Source: CAZTDD01 sp964612675 (GTDB taxonomy: Bacteria > Hinthialibacterota > Hinthialibacteria > Hinthialibacterales > JAKPRU01). Taken from it: 52,720 nucleotides of DNA. Positions 23,551 through 33,489 of the stretch are shown here, piece after piece. Under the pieces are notes generated by a model. That model was not told the DNA's origin and made no database searches. It saw only the letters and a list, made by a program, of their open reading frames with translations. Position 1 is the first letter of the stretch. Every line of letters begins with the position of its first letter. The position numbers and the translations under genes are program-made. The stretch spans positions 1 through 52,720 of the forward strand of contig CAZTDD010000035.1 of the NCBI GenBank assembly GCA_964612675.1, in the 5' to 3' direction.

Positions 23551-24717
23551 ATGGCATTGGATCTGCAAACATACGGATTCCGTGTGGAATCGAGGCGACC
23601 GTTGGGGGTCGACAGCGATGAGCTGTTGATCAACATGGGTCCACAGCACCCGAGTACCCATGGCGTGCTGAATCTGCTGTTGCGCACGGATGGCGAGGAA
23701 GTCCAGGAAGCCGTCCCCAATATCGGCTATCTCCATCGCTGCGCCGAAAAAATCGCCGAACACGTCACCTACGATCAATACACTGTCTATACCGACCGCA
23801 TGGATTACCTTGCGGCGATGAATAACAACTGGGCCTGGGCCATGGCGGTCGAGAAACTCGCCGGAGTCGAGGTTCCCGAACGGGCCGAGTACATTCGTGT
23901 TATCGTCGGCGAGCTGAATCGCATCGCGAGTCACCTGGTCATGATGGGTACGTACGGCCTGGATCTGGGTGCATTTACTCCTTTCCTTCTCACGTTCCGT
24001 GAACGCGAAGTCATTTGCGATTTGTTGGAAGAGATCTCCGGCGGACGTCTCCTTTTCGGTTATGTTCGGATCGGCGGCGTGAGCGACGATATCACTTCGA
24101 AATTAGTTGACGACTGCAAAGCGTTTCTCAAGCAGTTTGTTCCGAAACTCGACGCACTCAACGAATTGCTTTCGTACAACCAGATTTTCATCCGCCGAAC
24201 CGCCGACGTTGGAATTCTTCCGGCGGAGAAGGCGATCGGCTACGGCTGCACCGGCCCCATCCTGCGCGCTTCGGGTGTCGATTGGGATTTGCGCAGGGAT
24301 GAGCCCTATTCCGTCTACGATCAGTTCGACTGGGATGTGCGGGTCGGTAAAGGCGACAAAGGAACCATAGGAGATACATGGGATCGCTACATGGTTCGTG
24401 TCCGTGAAATGTACGAGTGTGTCCGGATTTGCGAGCAGGCCTTGGACGGAATCCCTGAGGGGAAATTCCGGTCGAAATTACCGCGCAAATTCAAACCGCC
24501 CGCAGGCGAATGCTATTTCCGGGCCGAGAATCCCAGAGGCGAGTTAGCCTTTTACATCATTAGCGGCGGTGACACCGTGCCCGAGCGTGTGAAAGTCCGG
24601 GGGCCCTGTTTCTGTAATCTGAGTGCGATTCAAGAACTCACTCATAACACGCTTGTTTCCGATTTGGTGGCTATCGTGGGCAGCTTCGATCTTGTGATGG
24701 GGGAGGTGGATCGCTGA
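23551..24717 (+). CDS. nuoD: NADH-quinone oxidoreductase subunit D
   Basis: A 388-aa peripheral subunit (49-kDa type, related to NiFe-hydrogenase large subunits) that forms the quinone pocket with NuoB. The diagnostic region LLINMGPQHPSTHGVLNLLLRTDGE carries the quinone-site His, and the conserved Tyr is in TVYTDRMDYLAAM. Its C-terminus has the usual DLVMGEVDR. No Shine-Dalgarno is clear before ATG 23551. The stop overlaps the nuoH start (TGATG). Confidence 0.96.
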   Translation: MALDLQTYGFRVESRRPLGVDSDELLINMGPQHPSTHGVLNLLLRTDGEEVQEAVPNIGYLHRCAEKIAEHVTYDQYTVYTDRMDYLAAMNNNWAWAMAVEKLAGVEVPERAEYIRVIVGELNRIASHLVMMGTYGLDLGAFTPFLLTFREREVICDLLEEISGGRLLFGYVRIGGVSDDITSKLVDDCKAFLKQFVPKLDALNELLSYNQIFIRRTADVGILPAEKAIGYGCTGPILRASGVDWDLRRDEPYSVYDQFDWDVRVGKGDKGTIGDTWDRYMVRVREMYECVRICEQALDGIPEGKFRSKLPRKFKPPAGECYFRAENPRGELAFYIISGGDTVPERVKVRGPCFCNLSAIQELTHNTLVSDLVAIVGSFDLVMGEVDR

Positions 24718-25796
24718 TGCACTTCGTTCCGTACCTCCAAGACAAGATCCCGATGCTCTCTTCGATGCCGTCGTCACTTGTTATTCTCTTCGTCGCCTCG
24801 TTAGGGGCCGGCCTTTTGCTTGCATGGCTTGCGATTGTCGCACTGGTCGCGGTTTGGGCGGAGCGGAAGGTTTCCGCTCACATGCAGTCGCGGCTCGGGC
24901 CAATGTATGTCGGTGGATTTCACGGTTGGCTGCAAACCGTCGCCGATGGAATCAAGTTGTTTCTCAAAGAGGACATTATCCCCGCACTGGCGGACAAGTG
25001 GCTGTTCGTCCAGGCTCCGGTGCTTGTTTTCTGCGGGGCTTTTCTCGCGTATGCGGCAATCCCGTTTGCGCCGGGTTGGGTGGTTGCCGATCTGAATATC
25101 GGGGTGTTTTACATCCTGGCGGTATCGGCGTTGGTCGCCATCGGAATTATCATGGCGGGCTGGTCCTCGCACAACAAATGGTCATTGTACGGTGCGATGC
25201 GAACCGCCGCGCAGTTTCTCAGTTACGAAATACCCTCGGCGTTGCATCTGATGCCGGCCGTCATGATGGCGGGCAGTCTCCATCTCGGTACAATTGTCGA
25301 ATCCCAGGAAACGGGATTGTTCGGTCTTGGCGGGATATTCGGATGGTATGTGTTTCGGAATCCGTTCCTGTTTCTGTCGTTTCTCTGCTATTATATTTCA
25401 TCCCTCGCGGAGACAAACCGGACCCCGTTCGACCTTCCGGAGACCGAATCGGAACTGGTCGCCGGATTTCATACTGAGTACACCGGAATGCGTTTTTCCT
25501 TCTTCTTCATGGCGGAATACGCGGATATGTTCGTTGTTTCCGCTTTGATCACATTACTCTACTGCGGAGGCTGGAACGGAGTTCTCCCGGGCAGCATTCA
25601 GTTCGTTCCGGATCCGATTGTGTTTGTGCTGAAATGTTCGTTTTTCATGTTTGTCGCCATGTGGCTGCGCTGGACGCTGCCTCGTTTTCGTATCGATCAG
25701 CTGATGGGGCTTTGCTGGAAATTCCTGATTCCTCTCGGTTTGATCAATATTGTCGGCTCCGGTTTGTGGATGTACGTTTTTGGGCAGGTCGACTAA
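24717..25796 (+). CDS. nuoH: NADH-quinone oxidoreductase subunit H
   Basis: A 359-aa inner-membrane subunit with eight predicted helices that joins the quinone chamber to the proton-pumping arm. Typical pieces are WAERKVSAHMQSRLGPMYVG, ADGIKLFLKEDIIP, YEIPSALHLMPAVMM and ETNRTPFDLPETESELVAGFHTEYTGM. Acidic residues of the E-channel are retained. It is coupled to nuoD by a one-base overlap. Confidence 0.96.
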   Translation: MHFVPYLQDKIPMLSSMPSSLVILFVASLGAGLLLAWLAIVALVAVWAERKVSAHMQSRLGPMYVGGFHGWLQTVADGIKLFLKEDIIPALADKWLFVQAPVLVFCGAFLAYAAIPFAPGWVVADLNIGVFYILAVSALVAIGIIMAGWSSHNKWSLYGAMRTAAQFLSYEIPSALHLMPAVMMAGSLHLGTIVESQETGLFGLGGIFGWYVFRNPFLFLSFLCYYISSLAETNRTPFDLPETESELVAGFHTEYTGMRFSFFFMAEYADMFVVSALITLLYCGGWNGVLPGSIQFVPDPIVFVLKCSFFMFVAMWLRWTLPRFRIDQLMGLCWKFLIPLGLINIVGSGLWMYVFGQVD

Positions 25797-25824
25797 GAAC
25801 GGGAAGCGTAAAGAATAGAAGATT

Positions 25825-26304
25825 ATGGTTAATATACTACGAGAAGTATTTGATGGCGTCACAACGACTCTGAAGGGAATGAAGGTCACTCTGCGCGAGC
25901 TTTTCTCGCCGGGGTCCACCGTACAGTATCCCGATGAGAAACGAACCATGCCGGACCGTTTACGCGGCATGGTCGTTAACGACGTCGCGACCTGTATCGC
26001 CTGCGATGCCTGTGCAAAAGTCTGTCCTGTGAGTTGTATCGAGATGGAGTCCGAAGGGAAAGGGAAAGAACGTCATCCGGTCAAGTTTACGATTAATTAT
26101 TACCGGTGCTGTTGGTGTGCCTTATGTACGGAGGTATGCCCTACGGAAAGTATTTTTATGTCGCATGATTACGAGACAGTCTTTCGAGATCGCTCGCACA
26201 TGATCCGGGAGTTCTGTTCCGATCCGATTCCGCCGAAAAAGGACGGCGGGAAGCGAAAAACAAAACCCTTGGGAGTACCGCTGAGTGAACGAATTGTTGC
26301 CTAG
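25825..26304 (+). CDS. nuoI: NADH-quinone oxidoreductase subunit I
   Basis: A 159-aa ferredoxin-like subunit with two 4Fe-4S clusters (N6a, N6b). The ligand sets are CIACDACAKVCP and CCWCALCTEVCP, each with the C-x2-C-x2-C-x3-CP pattern. It passes electrons to NuoB. The C-terminal tail is basic (KRKTKPLGVP). The 3' end overlaps the GTG start of nuoJ by 20 bp. Confidence 0.96.
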   Translation: MVNILREVFDGVTTTLKGMKVTLRELFSPGSTVQYPDEKRTMPDRLRGMVVNDVATCIACDACAKVCPVSCIEMESEGKGKERHPVKFTINYYRCCWCALCTEVCPTESIFMSHDYETVFRDRSHMIREFCSDPIPPKKDGGKRKTKPLGVPLSERIVA

Positions 26305-26812
26305 TTTGTTGTTCTGGTTCCTTGCGGCGGTTATTGTTGTATCCGCAATGATTACCGCTTTCGCGCGAACCATTATCTACGCAGGTTTTGCGTTGTTCTT
26401 CACCTTCATGGGTGTGGTGGGGTTATATCTGTATCTGCACGCGGACTTCCTTGGGATCACGCAGCTGGTGATTTATGTCGGCGGCATTCTTGTCCTGCTA
26501 TTGTTCGGCGTGATGTTTACGCAAGGCGCCGGACTGATCCGGCAGCCCGGACGAGGGTCGATTCAGTTACCTTCGGCGCTGGTTGCGATACTTGTCGGCC
26601 TGTATGTGATTTTGCACGCGGTGTTGTATGCTCCATGGCCGCTGCGCGCGACTGTACGTGCCGCTGAACCGACAACGGAGCCGATCGGCGAATTATTATT
26701 GACCAAGTATTTGCTGCCTTTCGAGGTGGCATCGATGCTCCTTTTGATCGCCCTTGTGGGCGGCGTGATTATCGCCCGAGGCGAAACAAAAGAACCGGAA
26801 ACGGAAACGTAA
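26285..26812 (+). CDS. nuoJ: NADH-quinone oxidoreductase subunit J
   Basis: A 175-aa membrane subunit with five predicted helices. The family pattern is LYLHADFLGITQLVIYVGGILVLLLFGVMFT, containing the pi-bulge helix that links quinone chemistry to pumping. The start is GTG 26285, inside the end of nuoI. The stop overlaps the nuoK start by one base. The C-terminus ARGETKEPETET is hydrophilic. Confidence 0.94.
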   Translation: MNELLPSLLFWFLAAVIVVSAMITAFARTIIYAGFALFFTFMGVVGLYLYLHADFLGITQLVIYVGGILVLLLFGVMFTQGAGLIRQPGRGSIQLPSALVAILVGLYVILHAVLYAPWPLRATVRAAEPTTEPIGELLLTKYLLPFEVASMLLLIALVGGVIIARGETKEPETET

Positions 26813-27123
26813 TGTTGGAACCGACGCTACAACATTATCTTGTGCTGGCAGCGGTCCTGTTTCTGCTGGGTGTATTTATTTTGATGACCCGGCGGCACGG
26901 CGTCCGGCTCCTTATGGGAATCGAGTTGATCCTCAACTCGGCCAATATCAATCTCGTCGCGTTCAATCACTACGTTGCAGACGGCCTGGACGGTCATATT
27001 TTTGTGATTTTCGTGATTATTCTCGCTGCCGCGGAAGCCGCCGTGGCGCTTGCGATTATTCTTTCGATTTATCAGCAATACGCGAATGTAGACATCGACC
27101 GCATGAGCGCCATGCGGGAGTGA
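26812..27123 (+). CDS. nuoK: NADH-quinone oxidoreductase subunit K
   Basis: A 103-aa membrane subunit of three helices. GIELILNSANINLVAF carries the essential Glu of helix 2, and the second conserved Glu is in IILAAAEAAVALAI. It forms part of the proton path next to NuoJ and NuoN. Overlaps nuoJ by one base and precedes nuoL by 6 bp. Confidence 0.96.
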   Translation: MLEPTLQHYLVLAAVLFLLGVFILMTRRHGVRLLMGIELILNSANINLVAFNHYVADGLDGHIFVIFVIILAAAEAAVALAIILSIYQQYANVDIDRMSAMRE

Positions 27124-27129
27124 GGAAGA

Positions 27130-29130
27130 ATGCCGACTCTGTTTTTGCTCTGTCTGATTATTCTGTTGCTGCCGCTGCTTTCGTTTGTGGTGCTGATTTT
27201 CTTTAACAAACGATTGCCTCGGGGCGGCGATTGGCTGGGCACAGCCCTGATCGGCGTATCGTTCTGCCTGGCGTGGTATCTTTTCTTTGCCATCATCGGC
27301 GGTAACGCCAACCCCGATTATCTTCAAACCGGTCACATGAAGTGGTTCAACATCGGCATCGGTGATGCCTCGTGGGGATTTCACGTGGACAACCTCACGC
27401 TTGTGATGCTGATTGTTGTAACCACGGTCAGCTTCTGCGTTCACCTGTACTCGGTCGGCTACATGCACGGGGAGGACTATTACGGCCGCTATTTCAGCTA
27501 TCTCGGTGTCTTCAGTTTCTCCATGTTGTTGTTGGTTTTGTGCGACAATATTCTGCTACTGTACATCAGCTGGGAATTGGTCGGTTTGAGTTCCTATCTG
27601 CTGATCGGTTTCTTCTTCCGCCGAAAATCCGCAGCGGACGCCTGTAAGAAAGCGTTTATTACGACTCGTGTAGGCGACGTGGGGATGTTCATCGGCTTGA
27701 TGATGATTTACAAACAGACCCACTCGCTGAACTACATTGAAGTTTTTCACGGTGTCCAAGCGGCGGTACAGAGCGGAGCCTGGTCGGAAACAACGTGGAC
27801 GATCGCAGGGATTCTGCTTTTCTGCGGGGCAATCGGAAAATCGGCGCAGTTCCCGCTCCATGTATGGCTTCCCGATGCGATGGAAGGTCCTACCCCGGTC
27901 AGCGCCTTGATTCATGCGGCGACGATGGTTGCGGCCGGCGTTTATTTGGTGGGGCGTCTCTATCCACTCTTCTCGCCTGATGCGCTTCTTGTTGTTGCCT
28001 ATATCGGCCTGATTACCGCGTTTTTTGCGGCCACCATCGCAATTACCCAATTCGATATCAAGCGTGTTCTCGCCTATTCTACGATTAGCCAGCTGGGGTA
28101 CATGATGACCGCCCTGGGGGTCGGCGGTTTCGCGGCAGGACTCTGCCATTTGATGACGCACGCCGCGTTCAAGGCGCTCCTCTTTCTTTGCAGCGGCAGC
28201 GTGATCCACGCCCTTCATACGCAGGACATGCGCGAAATGGGCGGTCTGCGCAAGAAAATGCCGATTACTTTCTATACTATGTTGGCCGGAACGCTCGCGA
28301 TTTCAGGCGTACCTTTGTTCTCCGGCTTTTACAGTAAGGACGCCATTTTGGGCGCTTCTCTCGCTTTCGGCATGGAGCACCCCGCTCACATGATCATCTA
28401 CGTAGGTCTCCTGCTTGGAGCAGGAATCACGGCGTTTTATATGTTCCGTCTGATTTTCATGACCTTTTACGGCGAACCCGCGGACCGACACGCTTTCGAG
28501 CACGCGCATGAATCGCCTCCGGTTATGACTATCCCGCTGATTATGCTTGGTACCTTGTCGGTGATTGGTGGCTGGTTCGCAATGGGAGAGGGTGGATGGT
28601 TTAAGACACTGGTTGTTCCGTTTTCACTGGAACACGCGGCTCACGGAACGGAAGCGCATCACGGCGCTCACTCGGCACATACCATTGCGATGGCCTCATC
28701 CATTACCATCGCCGCTCTAGGCATTCTCCTGTCTTTCGCGTTCTATTATTGGAAAAAGCTTTCGCCTGAAAACTGGTCCAAACGCTTCGGCCCGATCTAC
28801 CGGCTGTCCTATAACAAATACTACGTCGATGAATTTTACGAGAAGACCGCGATTGGGTGGACCATCGGTGCCTCCTGGCTTTCGGGCGCGTTCGATCGTA
28901 TCGTCGTCGACGGCATCGTGAATTTTACCGGTTATTTTACTCGGGCGTGGTCTTTCATCAGCGGAGTATTCGATCTGTATATTGTCGATGGATCCGTCAA
29001 TTTACTCGCATGGATAACGCGAACGGTCGGCACCGTATCGACTTTCTTCCAGTCGGGTGTCGTTCAGAATTACGTACTTAAGTTGGTCTTGATTGTGGCG
29101 GTGGTTCTGCTGCTTCAGACCATACTGTAA
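27130..29130 (+). CDS. nuoL: NADH-quinone oxidoreductase subunit L
   Basis: A 666-aa antiporter-like pump at the distal end of the membrane arm. About 14 core helices are followed by the long amphipathic lateral helix and a last helix (VLKLVLIVAVVLLLQT). Signatures include YSVGYMHGEDYYGRYFSYL, SWELVGLSSYLLIGFFF, GKSAQFPLHVWLPDAMEGPTPVSALIHAATMVAAG and AYSTISQLGYMMTALG with the key Lys and Glu residues. A His-rich segment (EHAAHGTEAHHGAHSAH) lies in a loop around residues 496-512. Confidence 0.97.
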   Translation: MPTLFLLCLIILLLPLLSFVVLIFFNKRLPRGGDWLGTALIGVSFCLAWYLFFAIIGGNANPDYLQTGHMKWFNIGIGDASWGFHVDNLTLVMLIVVTTVSFCVHLYSVGYMHGEDYYGRYFSYLGVFSFSMLLLVLCDNILLLYISWELVGLSSYLLIGFFFRRKSAADACKKAFITTRVGDVGMFIGLMMIYKQTHSLNYIEVFHGVQAAVQSGAWSETTWTIAGILLFCGAIGKSAQFPLHVWLPDAMEGPTPVSALIHAATMVAAGVYLVGRLYPLFSPDALLVVAYIGLITAFFAATIAITQFDIKRVLAYSTISQLGYMMTALGVGGFAAGLCHLMTHAAFKALLFLCSGSVIHALHTQDMREMGGLRKKMPITFYTMLAGTLAISGVPLFSGFYSKDAILGASLAFGMEHPAHMIIYVGLLLGAGITAFYMFRLIFMTFYGEPADRHAFEHAHESPPVMTIPLIMLGTLSVIGGWFAMGEGGWFKTLVVPFSLEHAAHGTEAHHGAHSAHTIAMASSITIAALGILLSFAFYYWKKLSPENWSKRFGPIYRLSYNKYYVDEFYEKTAIGWTIGASWLSGAFDRIVVDGIVNFTGYFTRAWSFISGVFDLYIVDGSVNLLAWITRTVGTVSTFFQSGVVQNYVLKLVLIVAVVLLLQTIL

Positions 29131-29154
29131 AACTCTATGTAGGAGTCCGGTCTT

Positions 29155-30630
29155 ATGAATGGCTCCGGCCCGTTGCTTTCATTGATTACATTCATTCCAC
29201 TTTTGGGAATGATCGTTATTCTGTTCATTCCCAAAAATCAAAAAGAGTGGATCAAGATTATCAGTCTCGTCTTTACTTTGCCGTCGTTTGTGCTCGGCAT
29301 CAAAATGCTCATGATGTTCGATCCGGGCGCCGGCTACCAATTCGTCGAACGGGTATCTTGGATCCCAAGCTTTAATATTGACTATTACCTGGGTGCCGAT
29401 GGTCTCTCGGTGCCAATGATCTTTCTGACTGTTCTTCTTTGCCCAATTTGTATTCTTGCCTCGTGGGGGATCAACGACCGAATTAAGGGCTATTGCGCGA
29501 TGTTCCTGTTACTCGAAACAGGAATGTTGGGTGTTTTTTGTGCGCTGGATCTTTTCCTGTTTTACGTGTTCTGGGAGGTGATGCTGCTGCCGATGTATTT
29601 CCTTATCGGCATTTGGGGCGGTCCGCGCAAGGAATACGCAGCGATCAAGTTTTTCCTTTACACGCTATTCGGTAGTGTGTTCCTATTGCTTGTGATTATC
29701 GCTATGTGGCTCGCGACAACCCCGCACAGTTTCGATATGACCACCATGAATCAGGAACTGCTGAAATCCGGGGTGGGTCAAACCTTCCGCAATATCTGTT
29801 TCGTGGCGATGTATATCGCATTTGCGATCAAGATTCCCGCGTTCCCGTTCCACACGTGGTTGCCTGACGCGCATGTCGAGGCCCCCACTGCGATCAGTGT
29901 GATCCTTGCCGGGATTCTGCTGAAGATGGGAACGTACGGTATTCTGCGAATCAGTTACCCGATTCTGCCGGACAGTGCGGTATGGTTCGCACCCACGATG
30001 GCGATCATAGCCTTGATTAATATCGTATATGGTTCGCTCTGCGCGATGGCGCAGCAAGATTTGAAAAAACTTGTCGCCTATTCATCCATCGCGCATATGG
30101 GATATGTCATGCTCGGTATGGCGGCTATGACGAAGGCCGGCATGAACGGGGCCGTATTCCAGATGTTCAACCACGGCACCATCACCGCCATGCTCTTCCT
30201 TTTGGTCGGTGTGATTTATGACCGAGCCCATCACCGGAACATTGACGGCTTCGGCGGCCTGGCCGTCCGGACACCGATTTACGCGGGGATTACCTCACTG
30301 GCTTTCTTCGCCGCGCTCGGACTCCCGAGCTTATCGGGATTCATCAGTGAGGCGCTCGTGTTCCTGGGAGCGTTTCCGGTCTTCCCGATCATCACGATTC
30401 TTTCCACGGCGGGAATTGTCCTGACCGCCGCCTACATGCTTTGGACCTTTCAGCGGATGTTCCTCGGTCCGCTGAATGAAAAATACGCGACATTGTCGGA
30501 AATTAATGCCAGAGAACTGGTTACGCTCGTTCCGCTCGGAGCCATTGTGGTTTTTCTGGGTATTTACCCCGCTCCGATGATTAACATTTTCGATGGAGCG
30601 ATGCGGAATTTAATTCAGTTATTGACGTAA
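29155..30630 (+). CDS. nuoM: NADH-quinone oxidoreductase subunit M
   Basis: A 491-aa antiporter-like pump subunit with about 14 helices. FWEVMLLPMYFLIGIWGG, KIPAFPFHTWLPDAHVEAPTAISVILAGILLKMGTYG and AYSSIAHMGYVMLGMAAM are the family blocks and keep the channel Glu, Lys and His. AGGAG precedes the ATG. It lies 24 bp after nuoL and 16 bp before nuoN. Confidence 0.97.
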   Translation: MNGSGPLLSLITFIPLLGMIVILFIPKNQKEWIKIISLVFTLPSFVLGIKMLMMFDPGAGYQFVERVSWIPSFNIDYYLGADGLSVPMIFLTVLLCPICILASWGINDRIKGYCAMFLLLETGMLGVFCALDLFLFYVFWEVMLLPMYFLIGIWGGPRKEYAAIKFFLYTLFGSVFLLLVIIAMWLATTPHSFDMTTMNQELLKSGVGQTFRNICFVAMYIAFAIKIPAFPFHTWLPDAHVEAPTAISVILAGILLKMGTYGILRISYPILPDSAVWFAPTMAIIALINIVYGSLCAMAQQDLKKLVAYSSIAHMGYVMLGMAAMTKAGMNGAVFQMFNHGTITAMLFLLVGVIYDRAHHRNIDGFGGLAVRTPIYAGITSLAFFAALGLPSLSGFISEALVFLGAFPVFPIITILSTAGIVLTAAYMLWTFQRMFLGPLNEKYATLSEINARELVTLVPLGAIVVFLGIYPAPMINIFDGAMRNLIQLLT

Positions 30631-30646
30631 AAGAGAGCCGCTGGGA

Positions 30647-32116
30647 ATGGATAATTTATCCAGTCTGTCGTATTTTTATCCCGAGCTGATCCTGACAGTG
30701 ACAGCCTTGCTGGTGCTGTGTTTGAACTTGATCGGCAAAGAACGCAGAGGGTTCGATTGTGCCGCGTTTGTCGCGCTTCTCGGAACCGTCGCGGCCTTCG
30801 TCGCGCACTTATTTCTGTATACGGAACCCCAAACCACCCTCTTCGAGGGAATGATCGCGCTCGATCCTTTCTCAGCGTTCTTTAAAGGCTTCTTTATTCT
30901 CACAACGCTGATTATCCTGATCGTCTCCATCTACTCATCGGAAATCGCTTATTTCCGCCGCAGTGAGTATTTTGCGATTTTAATTGCGGTTTGCTTGGGG
31001 ATGTGCCTGGTGGCTTCCTCCACCAATCTGGTCATGTTGTATCTTTCCCTCGAACTGATGAGTATCGGTTCGTATCTTCTTGCGGGATTCGCGAAAAAGG
31101 GACCAAAGACCGATGAGGCCGCGATTAAGTATATCCTCTACGGTGCGGTTTCAACCGGCGTGATGCTGTTTGGGCTTTCTCTATTGTACGGCCTGACCGG
31201 GACGACGGATGTTCATCAAATCCGCGAGGTCCTTCTCAAGAGTTCGTCGATTTCTCCGGTTGTTTTCCTGAGTTCTTTTTTCGTTCTTGTCGGAGTTGGA
31301 TACAAGATCGCGATGGTGCCATTCCACTTCTGGTGCCCGGACGTATATGAAGGCGCACCGACGCCGGTGACAGCGTTCCTTTCCGTCGCTTCGAAAGGGA
31401 CAGGATTCGCTTTATTAATCCGCTTCTTCTACAGCACACTTTTTGTTGCAGACGCGTCGGGGCAATGGACATCCGTCACGTCGATCGATTGGGTTCTCGT
31501 CTTCACCATTTTCTCCGCAGTGACGATGACCGTCGGAAACCTCGGTGCCCTCCCACAAGACAACATCAAGCGACTTCTCGCCTACTCAGGTATTGCCCAC
31601 GCGGGCTATGTCCTCATGGGTATCGCTGCGATGAGCACGGAGGGGATCGCGTCGATATTATTTTATCTGGTGATGTATCTTTTTACGAACCTCGCCGCGT
31701 TTCTTGTCATCATGATCATCGTGAACCGGACGGGGGAAGACGAGATTCCATCCTATCGAGCGCTTTGGCAGCGAGCCCCGTTGCTCGCGGTTATCATGAC
31801 GATCTGTCTGCTATCGCTGACCGGCGTTCCTCCCACGGCGGGATTCGTAGGAAAAGTCTATTTATTCATGGCGGTTCTCCACGCAAAACTCTACTGGCTG
31901 GCGGTTATTGCCGTTCTGAACACAGTGGTTTCGCTTTACTACTATTTCCGTATAGCGAAAGCGATGTTTTTCGAACCGGGTCCGTCAAGGGAGATTCCAC
32001 GTCAACCACTCTATGAAACAGTCCTCGTGGTCATAGCCGCTCCGATTATTCTCCTCGTCGTCTTTTTTGAACCTGTCATACGTTTAGCACAGTATTGCTC
32101 GCAACTGCTGCAATAA
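30647..32116 (+). CDS. nuoN: NADH-quinone oxidoreductase subunit N
   Basis: A 489-aa antiporter-like pump subunit next to NuoK, with about 14 helices. Family blocks are LSLELMSIGSYLLAGFAK, KIAMVPFHFWCPDVYEGAPTPVTAFLSVASK and AYSGIAHAGYVLMGIAAM. It is the last gene of the locus. nuoE, nuoF and nuoG, the NADH-oxidising module, are not in the window, so this is an 11-gene nuo set that may take electrons from another donor or be completed elsewhere. Confidence 0.97.
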   Translation: MDNLSSLSYFYPELILTVTALLVLCLNLIGKERRGFDCAAFVALLGTVAAFVAHLFLYTEPQTTLFEGMIALDPFSAFFKGFFILTTLIILIVSIYSSEIAYFRRSEYFAILIAVCLGMCLVASSTNLVMLYLSLELMSIGSYLLAGFAKKGPKTDEAAIKYILYGAVSTGVMLFGLSLLYGLTGTTDVHQIREVLLKSSSISPVVFLSSFFVLVGVGYKIAMVPFHFWCPDVYEGAPTPVTAFLSVASKGTGFALLIRFFYSTLFVADASGQWTSVTSIDWVLVFTIFSAVTMTVGNLGALPQDNIKRLLAYSGIAHAGYVLMGIAAMSTEGIASILFYLVMYLFTNLAAFLVIMIIVNRTGEDEIPSYRALWQRAPLLAVIMTICLLSLTGVPPTAGFVGKVYLFMAVLHAKLYWLAVIAVLNTVVSLYYYFRIAKAMFFEPGPSREIPRQPLYETVLVVIAAPIILLVVFFEPVIRLAQYCSQLLQ

Positions 32117-32197
32117 CCTCTCTCTTCGCGAGAAGTCGCCGGGCGTACACGTGGGCTCAAAGAGAAACACCACTCACCTACCGACCGGGAGAATGAC

Positions 32198-33379
32198 ATG
32201 ACAAGAAACCTCTACGTTCTATTCTTCACACTGGCCATTGGCATAGCAGCTCAAGCAGAACCTTTTTGCGAAGAACAGTTGATCTTCCCGTTGCAGGAGA
32301 AGCATGTGCATTCGAGCTGTATTGTCGAGTGTCCGAACGGCGACATGCTCGTTTGCTGGTTTCATGGGGCCGGTGAGCGGACCGCCGCCGATGTCGTTAT
32401 CCAGGGCGCTCGTCTCAGGAAAGGCTCGACAAGCTGGGGACCGGTGTTCACGATGGCGGATACCCCCGATATCCCCGACTGCAATCCTGTTCTGTTCATC
32501 GACCGAAACAAAGAGCTCTGGCTGTTCTGGATTGCCGTCCCCGGCGACCGATGGGAAGAATCGATCCTGCGGTATCGGAAAGCCAAAGACTATTTCGCCG
32601 ATGGCCCGCCGAAATGGTATTGGCAGGACGACATCATCCTGAAACCTGGAGATCGGTTTGTTGAAGCGCTTCGAAGCGGGTTCGAGAGAATGGACATTGA
32701 GGAGATCGATTTTGGCGGCTACGCGCCGCATCCACTGGAGTCGTTGATTGACGCGGCCGAGATACCGGGTAACCGTCAGGAAGGCTGGATGACTCGTACG
32801 CATCTGAATGTGCTTCCAAGCGGCCGAATTCTGTTACCCCTCTACTCCGATGGCTTCTATGTCGGCCTTATGGCGATTTCCGACGACGACGGCCAAAACT
32901 GGCACGCCGGTTCACCCATTGTGGGAATCGGTCTCAACCAACCGAGTGTCGTCCGCAAGCACGACGGGACGTTGGTCGCCTATATGCGCGATGAAGGACC
33001 AAAGCCAAAGCGAGTCCAGATCAGCGAATCGAAAGACGATGGTGAGACGTGGAGTCTCGCTATAGAGTCGAATATTCCCAACCCGGATTCCAGTCTGGAG
33101 GTGATTGCGCTCGAAGACGGGCGGTGGGTTATGGCGTATAACGACACGGAAGAAGGACGGCACAGCCTCGCGCTGGCCTTGTCGAGTGATGAAGGCGAGT
33201 CGTGGAGCCACCACCGGCATTTGGAATTGCTGGAAGGCGGCCAATTCCACTACCCGTCACTGATTCAGTCGCGTGACGGGCGAATTCATGTGACTTATAC
33301 CCACCAACCCGGTGCCGACGCGGATAAAACCATCAAACATGTTGCGGTGAATGTAGACTGGATTCTCGCTGGAGACTGA
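32198..33379 (+). CDS. secreted sialidase-like BNR-repeat protein
   Basis: A 393-aa six-bladed beta-propeller of the exo-sialidase type. A Sec signal peptide (MTRNLYVLFFTLAIGIAAQA) is cleaved before EP. Asp-box repeats are visible as SDDDGQNW, SKDDGETW and SSDEGESW. RTHLNVLPSGRILLPLYSDGF is the block carrying a conserved propeller Arg. Families of this kind act on sialic acids or other sugars, and many homologues in uncultured bacteria have unproven activity. It stands alone 81 bp after nuoN and converges on the alcohol dehydrogenase gene, with a hairpin between them. Confidence 0.82.
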   Translation: MTRNLYVLFFTLAIGIAAQAEPFCEEQLIFPLQEKHVHSSCIVECPNGDMLVCWFHGAGERTAADVVIQGARLRKGSTSWGPVFTMADTPDIPDCNPVLFIDRNKELWLFWIAVPGDRWEESILRYRKAKDYFADGPPKWYWQDDIILKPGDRFVEALRSGFERMDIEEIDFGGYAPHPLESLIDAAEIPGNRQEGWMTRTHLNVLPSGRILLPLYSDGFYVGLMAISDDDGQNWHAGSPIVGIGLNQPSVVRKHDGTLVAYMRDEGPKPKRVQISESKDDGETWSLAIESNIPNPDSSLEVIALEDGRWVMAYNDTEEGRHSLALALSSDEGESWSHHRHLELLEGGQFHYPSLIQSRDGRIHVTYTHQPGADADKTIKHVAVNVDWILAGD

Positions 33380-33421
33380 GCGAATATGCTCATTCATCCT
33401 GAAAACGGATGGTGAACCGTG

Positions 33422-33442
33422 GCGTCCGAGTTTATCTCGGAC
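33422..33442. repeat. hairpin CGTCCGAG-TTTAT-CTCGGACG between convergent genes
   Basis: Eight-bp perfect arms with a five-base loop, followed by a degraded relative (CCCCGGATAAACCCGAG) at 33452. It lies between the sialidase-like gene and the convergent dehydrogenase gene. It looks like another palindromic repeat family and could terminate either transcript. Confidence 0.6.
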
Positions 33443-33489
33443 GAATCAAATCGCCCCGGATAAACCCGAGCGCTACTGGCGAATTCAGG

